NCBI GenBank assembly: GCA_027579435.1
Contig: JANBPK010001056.1
Coordinates: 1 to 64,000 of the forward strand
Direction of reading: 5' to 3'
Length of the DNA stretch: 64,000 bases
Source of the DNA: Candolleomyces eurysporus
Taxonomy: Eukaryota > Basidiomycota > Agaricomycetes > Agaricales > Psathyrellaceae
Of the stretch, positions 1-10,972 are shown piece after piece. Under the pieces are notes generated by a model, which was not told the DNA's origin, did not search any database, and was given only the letters and a program-made list of their open reading frames with translations. The stretch's first letter is position 1, and every line of letters starts with the position of its first letter. The position numbers and the translations under genes were made by a program.

Positions 1-294
1 TTCGTCGTGGGCGCCGGAATCGGCGTCCTCCTCAGGATGATCTGGGTCCTGGGCATCCTCGCGTCCCGCGGCTGCTCCGACGACGGAGAGTACGCCGCCA
101 TCGCCGACAACGACGAGGATGACGACGACGACGATGTGGTGCTGGGCACAAGGTTCAGGCGCACACCGATCAGCGCTCCGCCTGTGTATGTCTATCCCGT
201 CGATGAGAAGGTCAGGATCGAGGAGGAGCCGCCTGTTGTTGTTGTTGTCAACAAGGATGTGGTCGTTCCCGCTCCCGCTGCTGGAAATAACTAA
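1..294 (+). CDS. 3' end of a membrane-protein gene (partial)
   Basis: The frame is open from the first base of the window and stops after position 291, so the 5' part lies outside. The visible 97 residues begin with a hydrophobic stretch (VGAGIGVLLRMIWVLGIL) that looks like the end of a transmembrane segment. An acidic run (DNDEDDDDDD) follows, then a Pro/Val-rich tail. This fits the cytoplasmic end of a single-pass membrane protein. The family is not recognised. The last seven codons lie inside the tandem duplication that starts near 274, so a decayed copy of this 3' end recurs at about 1728. The strand and stop are well supported, the function is not. Confidence 0.5.
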   Translation, partial: FVVGAGIGVLLRMIWVLGILASRGCSDDGEYAAIADNDEDDDDDDVVLGTRFRRTPISAPPVYVYPVDEKVRIEEEPPVVVVVNKDVVVPAPAAGNN

Positions 295-1727
295 GAGGAG
301 GCGAGATCGAACGTACCGGGCCTGTCTACCCTCTGGGATCTGAGGTGGATCTGGTGACTGACGCATTGACTTCCACGTTGGCTAATCATGTATCTCTGTC
401 TCTTTGTTTTCTCTGTTGCAACTTTCTTCTTGTAGTGCCCGTTTGGCCGTTTGATCCCTATACTTCCTCTTTACTTTCCGTACGAAGGCGGGCACTGGGA
501 AAGGGGAAGCCGTCTTCTGAAGAGAAGATGGCTTTCCTTTTTCTGGAACCTCCCTTCCACCTGCTTTCTGCAACATCTGTTTTGAAAACGGACTATAATG
601 TGATTTGAGTTTTTCAACGATCTCGTTGTGCCTACTAAGCGCTCTTGCCCACTCTCTCCGATCGGGAGTGGGCAGTGGGTAAGTGCATACTTGTATACAT
701 AAAGTGGCTCGGGCTGAATATTGGCCACTCGTCGGTCACAGGAAGTTCGAACGGAAGACTTTGTAAAATGACATCACAGCCCAAGAAACCCGCCTCAACG
801 CCATTCTGACGACGACGGAACATAGGGAAAGTAATTCTGAGATGAAAGGAAATCCGAGATTGTTCAGGTGAGTCCTCGATCTGGAATACGTCGAAACAAC
901 GCTCATAGAATCACGCTTTGCGGGAGTGACATCAATCAATTGGTCGAGGGTGGGGGTTGTGTTGGAGGATGAAGAGAGTTTAGCCGTCTGTTACAAAGCC
1001 AGGCGTATGGTTAGAGCTCATACCATACCGCGATGAGCACTGTCAGAGAAGTAGTGCAAGAACAAGGAATTCCTCTTGCAGTCGAGATCATCCGCGAAAG
1101 TTTTGATCTCAGCTCGAACATCTTCACAGCCTGGAGCATCGAAGAGCCTATTCCTTGTGCTCTTACGCTGATCGCTCAAGCCAAGATCGGATCGTGCGGN
1201 CCCCCCCTCAAAGTCCTAAAGATCGGCAATATCGGGATTAACGTACAGTACAGACTGAGGGTGGTTACACTGGCTGGGGCCATTGTCAAAGGCGGCGAAA
1301 AAGCCTCGAACCCTTGTCCGGTCCTCGTCGAAAATTTCTCGAGGACAGCTCTGCTGAGGCCTGGGCCAGCGTTGTTTCTTCCCATCATCCTACTTAGAAT
1401 GCTTTTAGTCGAGTGGCTTTTAGAGAAACAACAATGAATGCACATGTAGTAGGTTCAACGAACTCGTTACACGCCCCAAGAGAACTCCTCGTATCATTGA
1501 ATGTTCTTCCAGCTCGTAATAGACAATCAAAGCCAAAAATACAAATACAGGTCCCAAGTAAATACCAAAATCCGGTCGTCAAAGGTCGTATAAGTGTCCA
1601 GTACTGTCCCTGAGTCGAATTGTTCGTCATGTTCATGGTCATTGACGCCTCAGCACTGCTGGGCCTTCGGCACCGCCGAAGCCATCCCCTTACCTCCAGA
1701 ATACCCGGCAGCTCGCACACTAGCAGC
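274..1727. repeat. tandem duplication, unit 1
   Basis: This block starts inside the last codons of the upstream plus-strand gene and ends inside the 3' end of a minus-strand gene tail. It is followed directly by a second copy. Shared landmarks include the TAAGAGGAG string just after the first gene's stop, the GATCGGGAGTGGGCAGTGGG block (664 and 2118), and the ATGAGCACTGTCAGAG block (1033 and 2521). The unit carries one N at 1200 and lacks about 25 bp present in unit 2 near 2683-2706. No intact gene was recognised inside. Confidence 0.85.
647..673. other. 8-bp stem inverted repeat
   Basis: GCCCACTC at 647-654 pairs perfectly with GAGTGGGC at 666-673 across an 11-base loop. In unit 2 of the tandem duplication the right arm is kept but the left arm has mutated (TCCTCACGC near 2101), so the stem is lost there. 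It lies between genes, downstream of the first gene. A role as a terminator or processing signal is possible but unsupported. Confidence 0.35.
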
Positions 1728-3246
1728 CCGCTGCTAGAAATAACTAAGAGGAGGGCGAGATCGAACGCCCCGGGCCTGTCTACCCTCTGGGATCTGAGGT
1801 GGATCTGGTCGGGATTGGTGATTGACGCATTTACATCAACGTTGGCTATCTATATATCTCTGTCTCTTCGTTCCGTTTGTCGCAACTTTCTTCTTGTCAT
1901 CCGTTTGGCCGTTTGATCCCTCTTCTTCCTTTCTACATACTTGCCGTACAAGGGCGGGCACTGGGAAAGGGGAAGCTATTTTCTGAGGAGAAGATGGCTT
2001 TCCTTTTGCCGGAACCTCCCTTCTACCTGCTTTCTGCAATATCTGTTTTGAAAATGTGATTTGAGTTTTCCAACGATTTCATGGTGCCTACTAAGCGCTC
2101 TTCCTCACGCTCTCCGATCGGGAGTGGGCAGTGGGTAAGCATATACTTATATACATCAAGTAGTTCAGGCTGAGTATTGGCCACTCGTTGGTCACAGAAA
2201 GTAGTGGGTAATTCGAACGGAAGACTTGGTAAAATGACATGAGCTCAAGAAACCCGCTTCAACGCCATTTTGACTGACGGAACATAGGGAAAAGATTGGG
2301 AGGAAAATCTGAGGTGGAAGGAAATCCTAGATTGTTTTAACTTTTAAGGTGAGTCCTAGATCTGGAATACGTCGAAACAACGCTCATAGAATCACGCTTT
2401 GCGGGAGTGACATCAATCAATTGGTCGAGGGTGGGGATGGGAAGGGGTTGGTTGGAGGATAAAGAGAGTTTAGCCGTCTTTACAAAGCCGGACCTATAGT
2501 TAGAGCTCATACCATACCACGATGAGCACTGTCAGAGAGGTAGTGCAAGAACAAGGAATCCCTCTTGCAGTTGAGATCATCCGCGAAAGTTTTGATCTCA
2601 GCTTGAACATCTTCACAGCCTGGAGCATCGAAGAGCCTATTCCTTGTGCTCTTATCCCGATCGCTCAAGTCAAGATCGGATGATGCATTTGGACAGCGTG
2701 CGATTGACTCGGGCCTCCCCTCAAAGTCCTAAAGATCGGCAATATCGGGATTAACGTACAGGCCTGAGGTGGTTGCACTGGCTGGGGCCATTTTCAAGGC
2801 GGCGAAAAAGCCTCGAACCCTTGTCCGGTCCTCGTCGAAACTTTCTCGGGACGGCCCTGCTGAGGCCTGGGCCAGCGTTGTTTCTTCCCATCATCCTACT
2901 TAGAATGCTTCTAGTCGAGTGGCTTTTAGAGAAACAGCAATGAATGCACATGTCGTAGGCTCAACGAACTCGTTACACGCCCCAAGAGAACTCCTCGTAT
3001 CATTGAATGTTCTTCCAGCTCGTAATAGACAATCAAAGCCAAAAATCCCACAAAATACAAATACAGGTCCCAAGCAAATACCAAAATCCGGTCGTCAAAG
3101 GTCGTATATATAAGTGTCCAGTACTGTCCTTGAGTCGAATTGTTCGTCATGTTCGTGGTCATTGACGCCTCAGCGCTGCTGGGCCTTCGGCACCGCCGAA
3201 GCCATCCCCTTACCTCCAGAATACCCGGCAGCTCGCACACTAGCAG
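1728..3246. repeat. tandem duplication, unit 2
   Basis: Second copy of the 1.45-1.52 kb unit. Its right edge continues without a break into the complete minus-strand gene that stops at 3170. Its left edge is a chimeric junction: the string ending CTAGCAG at 1721-1727 runs straight into CCGCTGCTAGAAATAAC, which matches the 3' end of the first gene in the window. Unit 2 therefore keeps the original right flank and unit 1 keeps the original left flank. Differences are substitutions and small indels. Confidence 0.85.
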
Positions 3247-6215
3247 GGAATAGGTTCTGCGGATTCGACCTTCTGTTCGTAGGATCCAACGATCCCGTCC
3301 TTGAATGTGTCTGAGACGCCCCACTCGTAGTCGATCCCACAGAGCTTGAATTCGAGGGCGACCTCGTTGCGCCTCGATTCACGCTGCCGCCGTAGCTGCT
3401 TCCGGCTGCAGATTGCTGATAAAGGGGCGCATCGTCTTCGGAGAGCACTCTTCTATGAGGGAGCGGCACAGGGGCATGTGCAGGAGAAAGCTGTTGGTGG
3501 AAGTACGTTACAGCTGTCGGAGTTGGAGCTGCCGGAGGGGAAAGGGAAGATGACGACTGAATCTTGAAATGCGGTTGCGGTTGCGGTAGTGATCTCGGGG
3601 GCTTCGTGCCGGCAGAACTGCTGCTAGTAGAGCTAGCACTGCCATACGGTCTCCTCGAAGCCCCGCTTCCACTTGCTGAGGATGTAAGAGATTCTGCCGA
3701 GGGGTACCGTTCGGCTTCGTATACCGACTTTAAGGGAGGGAGGAGTCGGTTTGGAGAGGCAGGTGCTCCGGAACTTTGGTCAATGGCTATAGGCTCCCAC
3801 CTCGTCGAGCTAGCAGCACTCTCCGACCCAGAGCGCTCACGGATTGAAGGGAGGACAGGATCTTCGAGTAGGTTGGCCAACGGGTATCTCTTTCCCAGAG
3901 GCTCAATAAACTTTGGGGGCGATATTGGCGGAGGATGTCTTGGCGGAGGGGGAATAGCCGCCATTTGGACCTTTGTGACAGAATTTAATGTTAGAAATCA
4001 TGGTAAGGCGATTTAAACCGAATAGACATATAAATGGGTAGAATAGAACTGAAGGGGTGAGAGAAAGCTAGCGCTAAACTCACCTTTGTGTTCTCACTGT
4101 TCCTCCAAATCACATCCGCCGCTGGCGCCTTGAAAGAGGAAACCGTTGACGCCGTGGGTGACACGACCTTGATATTCACCGTGGATGATAGGTTCGTCCC
4201 CGACTCGGACTCGGACATTGTCATACCAGAGACGCTGAAATCCTCCCTCCCGTTCTTCGATATCAGAAAGACGTGGTTCTTCTTTCGTTCTGCGCCTGAG
4301 ATAAGGGTAAGGCGTTCGTCGTCGTCTTCTGCCCCTCCTTTTGACCCTTGTGCCGAATGTGAGGGCCCGGAGAATTCGTCGTTGACATCGAATGCTTCAT
4401 CCATGATGGCCGAGCTATTCTGTCCACCGATAACGCTATCTTCGTCGCCGTCACTACGACCCCCCGAATTCTTACTCACAACCCTACTCAGCATCGACTC
4501 CGTGTTCCTATCATAATCATCCAACCTGAAGCCAGCCTTCGGTTGCACGGCCTGCACACGTACGGGCTTGCTTTTGAAGGGATTGCTGAATGGGAACCCT
4601 TTGAGCCCCTTCCATGAAGTTTTCGCTCCAGGAGGAGTCCACTTAGGGCGGCCAGTGGACGACCCGGACTTGCCCAGTGGCGGCGTCATATGTTCTGACA
4701 CCGACCATTTGGAAGTTAACGGCAGCTCTGGGGATGTCTTCGAGAACGGGTCGAGATACCCGCTCTCGTGAAAGTCGTCGTCATCGTTGTCGTCCTCGTC
4801 TGGAGGGAGCTGATGCTGATGCTGGCTGTTGTGTGCGGGGTTGTGCTGTTGAGGCGTGTTAGGCCTCAATTGGAACGGATTCGTGAATGTCGGCGGTGGG
4901 GCCNGGGAACTGGTCAAGCCTGGGGGTTGCCACGCCCAAAGGACCCCAACTGAGATTCGTCGTCGCTTGAGTCGTGGTCGAGCGGGTCGAGGATACCGAG
5001 AGCCTGTTCGCCCCTAGCTGCACCTCTGGGTCACTAGAGTCAATCACCCAATCGCCCTTGGGCTCCTCGCTCTTCACCCTTTCAACTCTCAGCACACCCA
5101 TACCATTCTGAATTCGTTCAAACACGGTGGAGCGCTTCTCCTTCTCCGTCGATGCAGTAGAGCTTCTCCAATTAGAATCGTTATACGGTGTGTGCGAATA
5201 ACGCTTCTGCCGAGGGAAGAATTTAAGGAGATATATCAGCCCGAGGATGCACGCAACAGAAACTGCGGAAGCGATGGGCGCTGTGATTTGGAGAGGATTC
5301 CAATGAGTCGGTAAAGCGGCTGTCAATGCACCGATAATTTTGTCATGAGCTTCTGGAAGTCTACGGTGCGTGAGAAGAGAAGGAAGGAGCATAACATACC
5401 CTTTACGACCCCAACCACGTCAAACACTTGGTCCCCAGGTACCTCAACTTTGGACCACTGCGGCAGCTTAGCATTCCTGAAGAACTCTTGCTGAAGTTGG
5501 GATGAGTTTCGAAACGAGAAGCCAGCATTTTGACATTGCGTGTTCCAGTCTTTGAGGAGAGGTAGCGTATTGGAACGGATTCCGAAGAGGGTACAGGCAC
5601 TCCAGATGTTGAAGAAAGGTGTGGTGCTGTTGACCCGTCGTTAGCCAGAGAAAGGGAGCCGACCAGAAGGAACCGAAGAAGCACACCATGTACACGTTGA
5701 AGCAGTAGGCGTGAACTCGTCTGCTCGCCGAGAAACGTTGTCAAACGATGAGTCTAGGATGCGAGTGCCGGCATAAGTCATGAGATGAATGGTTAACAGC
5801 ACACATTGACTGGGCTCACCTTGTCCTCGTCTCACAGCATTTGTGCCAGTTCCCAAGCATGAGGATTGATTTAGACTATTCCTCAACGAGCATGCGGTCT
5901 CCCCAAGATCTCCACCCTGTTGAACCCATTATACAAGTGATGAGTCAGTTTCCGCTGAAACAGAGAATTCGGAGCAGGGGGTTGGAAGAAGTAGAGAGTG
6001 AAGAACGCACAGTGTTGATCGTCTAAAAAACGAATAATCCCGTAAGAATTGGCCCGTAAGAATTGGACCCGGGTAATGACGACGGAGGGAGCACTCACCT
6101 GGGCAAGAACGTCCGCACCGAACACCAACGAAATCACGACCAGCACACGAGCAACGCAAACGAGCCTCGTGATCATTCGTTGCGATGAAAGAATTTGCGA
6201 TGAGGGTATGGCCAA
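3170..6215 (-). CDS. secreted/single-pass membrane protein with Cys-motif ectodomain
   Basis: Agaricomycete-type type I membrane protein, probably surface-exposed. Reading from 6215 (or the internal ATG at 6176), exon 1 encodes a signal peptide (VLVVISLVFGADVLAQ) and ends at 6099. Further exons inferred from GT-AG sites are 5916-5820, 5753-5687, 5626-5400, 5352-4084 and 3970-3170. A 12-nt microexon at 6022-6011 is possible but uncertain. The ectodomain carries a CTCTT...FNIWSAC motif. One TM helix (IASAVSVACILGLIYLL) is followed by a basic stop-transfer and a long Ser/Pro-rich cytoplasmic tail. An N at 4904 breaks the frame; dropping it joins LDQFP to APPPTF. The 3' end lies in the tandem duplication, so a copy of the last codons exists near 1665. 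The topology is clear, the ligand or role unknown. Confidence 0.7.
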
Positions 6216-6797
6216 AACTAGATCGGCATGCGTCCAGGGATGGACGTTGAGGGAGGTGGAGAGGGAGGTGAAGCGGAAAGAAGGAAGGCCGCAGATGGGT
6301 ATCCTGAGTGCGGCCTTCTAAGTACTTAATCAAGGGCAGGTCATGCATAGATCGTTGCCGCCTGGATCTGATCTCATGCCTTGTGTCATGCCTTCAAGTG
6401 CCCGTCCCCACAGTCAGCATAGACGCCCTGACTCTGCACCGCTTTCTCGGAAAAATCCTTTGTGATATTGACGAGCCCTTGAAGATGGAAGAGATCGTTG
6501 GTATGTTGATTGATAGTACGGTCATCCACCCACGAAAGCTATATTGTATTGCACAGGATCCTTGCTTGCGGCTTCTTTGCTCTAATCCTTCGTGGAGCAT
6601 CTGTCGTCATGTGGTTGCCTGGGATAAAAGTGCCGAGAAAATCACTGACTGCGATAATGCGGGACCGGAAGAGATCCAGCCCGGGCCGACGCTGAATCCT
6701 CACCTGGCCGTTCAATCAAGAAGAGGTGTCAGAGCAGGCGAATAGCTGTCCCGTCTCAATCGAAAATGCCCACACATCCACCCTCAACCTCCGTGAA
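6216..6797. other. intergenic, possible extra exons of the minus-strand gene above it
   Basis: There is no confident gene. On the minus strand two short coding-like stretches are seen: one around 6720-6800 (reading RLRVDVWAFSIETGQ) and one around 6540-6700 (reading DLFRSRIIAVSDFLG). They could be 3' exons of the 6798-7862 gene or remains of another. No splice chain joining them without a frame break was found. Confidence 0.3.
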
Positions 6798-7862
6798 TCA
6801 GCAATTCGTAAGATACAAGCGATAGGGAAAAAGACACAACATGATGATCAGGCGAAGATTAGTAGTCGTATCACCGAAAGATTTCAGGACCGACATCTCG
6901 GTCAAGGCCACGGAGATTGAGCGCTCAAAGCCTGCCTGATCTCCGTCGTTGAAAAAGACATTGATACTGTAAGTCTGTAATGGTTAGTACATACCATTAT
7001 CACCATAGCACGAGAGTTGACACGACGCGTACGACTGGGAAGTTCTTCCAAACGCACTGGCTGTTTATTTCAGCGAGTTTTCGCTCCAGAGTTCGTGTCC
7101 GGGCGTCAAAGAACAAGCCTGGCACGCCGCAACCCTCGCTGCGAGGTGCTCGGCCCAGGAGAAGATCATAGGACATTCCTTTAAGCCGTAGATCAGGAAT
7201 ACGTACAAACGGATCAGGCAGCAATAAAGGGATTGACGTGTTTTGTAACATTGTGTGAAACTCGTCAGCACTCGAGAGCATCCGCCTCGAAAAGGTAAGC
7301 GAATGTAACAGGCGTTCGGCGACCCATGGGGCACAATCCTCAATCCAGGTCCAGCTTGGGGTCGAGTCGGAATTGCTAAAGGCAACATGGATGGCAAAGA
7401 TAAAGTTTAATGTGATGAAACAGATCCGGGGCGCCCTCCCCCCTGTTCGCCCGGGTAGGTCGGCGTTAAACAGGGTCGAGCTAATCTCCATGATCATGCA
7501 GCGGGTCAACAACCGAACGATGTGGGTTCTCTGTGCAGACGATAGCCATCGAAACATGCGCCTCCGAACCTCCTGAAACTTCAGGTTTTCGCAGTCTATA
7601 GTCTTGTAGAGAAAGAGGAGGGCATCGAATTGGGGTAGGAATTCCGAAAGATTGTTTGCTTCTGCCGCCCGAACCGCACCCACATTCCATCTCCGGTACC
7701 CCTGCAGGGTGATCAACGCCCAGTTTTGTGAGAGTCGAAAGTGAAAAACCAGAAGTGCATAAATTTACGGACCTTGTTCTTTAGGTATCTGGATGAAAGA
7801 AGTTCGACCAGAAGAAGACGAAACTCGTCAACTCGCAACCCTGCAGTCAGCGGCTGAATCAT
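6798..7862 (-). CDS. hypothetical protein, no recognised domain
   Basis: The start ATG at 7862 (MIQPLTAGLRVDEF) has an in-frame stop directly upstream. Exon 1 runs 7862-7773, the intron is 7772-7702 (71 nt), and exon 2 begins at 7701 in frame (GYRRWNVGAVRAAE). Exon 2 probably ends near 7038 at a GTACGC donor, with a TACTAAC-like branch site before a CAG acceptor near 6981. The last exon (TYSINVFFNDGDQAGFERS) then reaches a TGA at 6798. If that intron is not used, the frame instead stops at 7000. The protein has about 315 residues, is mostly helical and lacks a signal peptide or membrane segment. The family is not recognised. It could be longer at the 3' side. Confidence 0.5.
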
Positions 7863-8303
7863 TCACCTACGTTCTCAAAGTCGGTCGCCATGATTTATCG
7901 TTGCTACTATGGAGTTTGGCACACCAGTTACACCGCATAGGTCAAGGTTGGGATTGGGAAACAATACGTTGTATGGCCAATGGAGAAGAACTATTGAGGA
8001 GCACGCAGGAGGGGAAGTCAACTCAGGGCCAAAGGGATGTTTGAAGCTAGGGCCCCTGCCAAACATTGAGAAAATCGGCTACACTGCCACAGGCGTCCGT
8101 TGACAGCCACCGTGGCTTATGGATTCGTGTCCTCCTCTTCATACTATTGACGCGCCAAAGCACGATAAATCGCTGAGCTGAGGCAATTATTCAGGGATGC
8201 TGCCGTATCGCTCAATCCATTTCCATGGATCGCTGCTCTCCCGAGGTACCGCCGATCAACGGTTGCTTCGGTTGCAAATCTCCGTTGGCCTAAGCGAGCC
8301 GAG

Positions 8304-9821
8304 TACCGTTGGCCCAGAGGACAAGGTCTAATTTTTCATCGCGCCTGTCAATTTTCTCGTGGTGGGGTCCTTTGCAGGGTCCAAGGTCACATTTGTCACA
8401 CTATCTGTCCCGTCTGTCCGGGCCTCCGGCCATCGATTTTGGACCTGTCTGGGGCCGGCTACCCACAGGATATCGATTTGCAAGCCTATCCTCCGTATTT
8501 GAAGCGATAAAACAAAGATTTAAAAACCATAGTGCCCACTGAACATGAGTTACTGGCAGAGTGCGACCGGCTCATCGGTGAGTTTGATTTGATAATAATG
8601 TGAAGCAAAGGACTACTAAGAAAGAGAACTTCAACCCTTCTAATATGCTAAAACGCTGCTATGAATAGCAGAATTGAGCTGACCGATCCTGAACAGAGTT
8701 TTATTTCAATTTCAAGTATTCCTTCCTTGGCGAAGTTGTCAAATCAGATCAATCCAAGCCTGGATTGCCCCTCAATAGTGATAACTCCCTTTTAAATTCT
8801 TCCTTGTAACTCTTCTTCCGCTCTGCAGGCTACCTGATGCAGCCAGAAGAGTTGATGAGCTCAGTGGAAATCACACAATGGGTATCCCTGAAGAGGACAT
8901 GACAAAATCTATGCATGCCTTCATTCAATTCTCTTACATTGTCTCAAAGTCTCACCTGGTGTTTTGTGACCTTCAAGGTATATGAAAGTTGCTGCTCAGA
9001 TCCAAACACTGATCCACTCACACACAGCCTTCCCCAAAAATACTGAAGTGCAGAATAACAATGCTTACTGGGACAGTGGCACCAAGGTGATCCAGAAACT
9101 CATGGAGGAACATAAGGTTTGCAGTGTGAACTGGGTTTGCAAGGCCCTGTAGTTGAAAACTCCAAATTGAAGACAAAAGTAAATGTGAAGGCAGCAGCAG
9201 CTCTCCTCCAAAGAAACAAGCTAAGACTGGCTCAGAACTTGCTAAATGAGCCTACCTCCCTTAGCAATTGTCTTTGCCTTGATGATAATTAGTATTTGCA
9301 TTAACTGCCTCTACCATTTAGGAGTTTGAGATTTCTTGTGTTCTGTACATGTTTCTCAGACTCAACACTCAATAGACTCAATACATAGAACATAGATTTA
9401 GATGCTGATAAATGTAAATTCCGATTATGACAACATGAGCGCCGGCGATCCAGGACAACCACTGGTCCGCATTATTTGGTCACTACTGCTTGGCCAAACA
9501 ACGTGCCCTTCCCAATCGATGAGGAGAATATCTTCTCCTCATCATTCCTGTTTACCTGACATGTTGGATCCATTCCAGCGTCTCTTCAAGTTGCCTCTCA
9601 GGCGCTGGCTGGCCATGTCCGTGAATTACCACCTCGCTCGCCAGAGTATCAAGGTATCTACCCCAACGATGGCCTCTGTTGCTCCGTCGAACGCCGGACG
9701 TTACTCTGACCAATTGTCACGGAGTGCCATCACACCATCAAGACTTCGAACACCCCTTCAAAATGACCTCATTTTGCCAAATGCGGCAAGAATTTAGACC
9801 TTGTCCTCTGGGCCAACGGTA
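8304..9821. mobile_element. 1.5 kb TIR DNA element with 6-bp target duplication
   Basis: Both ends carry the same inverted repeat. The left end reads TACCGTTGGCCCAGAGG and onward for about 29 bp from 8304, and its reverse complement ends at 9821. The direct repeat GCCGAG flanks it at 8298-8303 and 9822-9827. No transposase reading frame was recognised, so it is probably non-autonomous. The interior is visibly more AT-rich than its surroundings and contains an alpha-kinase-like coding fragment. The superfamily is not assigned: a 6-bp duplication is unusual for the commonest fungal TIR families, which give 2, 3, 8 or 9 bp. Confidence 0.8.
8697..9152 (+). pseudogene. alpha-kinase-like C-lobe fragment inside the TIR element
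   Basis: Three spliceable exons are seen: 8697-8777 (FYFNFKYSFLGEVVKSD), 8843-8977 (TRRVDELSGNHTMGIPEED, then AFIQFSYIVSKSHLVFCDLQ) and 9028-9152 (YWDSGTKVIQKLMEEHKVCS, then NWVCKAL and stop). They are joined by 65- and 50-nt introns with good signals. The order matches the C-lobe of fungal alpha-type kinases: the beta strand before the hinge, the KFSGT-like block, the FSHFTY/VFxDLQ block and a terminal H..C...C zinc-binding tail. The usual DPQxHT segment after DLQ is missing and the His/Cys spacing is altered, so activity is doubtful. A short upstream exon near 8530-8576 (EHELLAECDRLI) may belong to it. It was probably captured by the element. The family call rests on pattern only. Confidence 0.5.
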
Positions 9822-10028
9822 GCCGAGGGACACATTGACATCTCACTCGAGAATGGCTGCTGCACTGGTATGTATACCCTGTCGTCATCAGCTTTATCTT
9901 TTTGGATTTTTTACGATAGCCAGATGAAATGCCGTCGACAAAATGTCTCAATGCGTCCAAANCTTTCCCTCGATTTCAAGACGCCCATCCGGGTTCATCT
10001 CTTCGGATATTCAGAACTCGGTCATTGA

Positions 10029-10972
10029 TGTTCTATTATTTTGTGCAGACGATATATATATCGCTTGGGGTTTGCCTCCTCTCTTCCTCGGCTTTTTCTG
10101 TACGCTAATTGTTATCCTTGGGCCCAGAATCAAACTTCCGTGCTTCAAACTCTATTCGCGGGCTGAGGCAAAATTTTCCGCATTGAAGTGTACTTCGGTA
10201 AGAAGGAACCTTCATTGTAAGTATTCATTCCATCGATGCCTCGCCCATAATCTTAGAATGCAAAGGTCAAAATGCACTGAATGGTAGAGCAATAGCCGTA
10301 CGTTCCGCTCGAACGGGTACTCAATTTTAGAAATGATCGAGCGAGGAACTATAGCAGACCCTCTCGAGGTCTCCACTGCGCTGAATGGAGCTCAGCTCTC
10401 AACGCCAGATGCTTTTGCCCAAAGTGCCTGACCAATTTTGGGAAAAAAAGGCCGCTGTTTTTCCACCGAGGAAACCGGCTGAAACCGGTCACCGCCAACT
10501 CTGTCGATCTTGCCAACGGACGATAGCCGCAGGCTTGTGGGGCACCTCGGTCTCCATAGCGACGATCGGGTGTTGATAGTTTACCCGACGACCTCAAAGG
10601 CGGGAACAAATCCCGCACGGTATCCTTTTTCGGCCCCGCCGACCCTGTCGATCGTTCGCGGCCCCACCTCAGACTATCAGTAAGCAGCCGATCGACTGCG
10701 CCTAGTCAAAGCCACCCTCAATTTCCTCCTCGCCCCAGCTCTTCGATGATTTTTTCTTCTCGTGACTCTTTGAAAAGAGATTTTTTTTTCTCGGAAAGAT
10801 CGAATAACAGGAGGCGAAAGGGATAAAAGGTGGCAAGATGGCCTAGGTTGAGACCATCGCTCTCTCAGTCCTCTCCTCTCGTTCTTCCCTCACCATCCCT
10901 TGGTTCTTTTCTTCCATTAACACCCCTGTCCTTTCTATTTTTTCTACCCATTTTTTCCTATATCCCATCACC
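10029..10972. other. intergenic, upstream of the LPMO gene
   Basis: No supported gene. An 89-codon open frame on the minus strand at 10349-10618 has no recognisable features and was not accepted. The last 120 bases are a promoter-like region described separately. Confidence 0.5.
10820..10972 (+). promoter_or_regulatory. putative core promoter and 5' leader of the LPMO gene
   Basis: A TATA-like ATAAAA lies at 10823-10828. It is followed by a long CT-rich stretch (about 10858-10945), typical of well-expressed fungal genes. CACC immediately precedes the ATG at 10973. Confidence 0.35.

Larger units (their letters stand above)
8195..10028 (+). pseudogene. unknown gene split by a TIR element
   Basis: An exon opens after a TTATTCAG acceptor at 8194 and reads (PFPWIAALPRYRRSTVASVA...KRAE) to 8303. 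There the TIR element begins. Past the element and the right target duplicate, the same frame resumes at 9828 (GHIDISLENGCCT) to a donor at 9867. A 56-nt intron follows, and the last exon starts at 9924. It reads DEMPSTKCLNASK, then LSLDFKTPIRVHLFGYSELGH, to a stop at 10026-10028 if the N at 9961 is dropped. The three pieces join without frame error when the element and one target copy are removed. The product is unknown and its 5' exons were not found. With 1.5 kb inside an exon the gene is presumably inactive. Confidence 0.55.

Noticed and set aside
1033..1437. plus-strand open frame in tandem unit 1 (starts MSTVREVVQEQG)
   Set aside because: The copy in unit 2 stops early (TGATGC near 2683) and the frame in unit 1 is only kept by a deletion next to an N; no family match.
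8309..8542. 77-codon open frame at the left end of the TIR element
   Set aside because: It begins inside the terminal inverted repeat and shows no domain.
10349..10618. 89-codon minus-strand open frame
   Set aside because: No splice continuity, domain or coding-like composition; lies in the LPMO upstream region.
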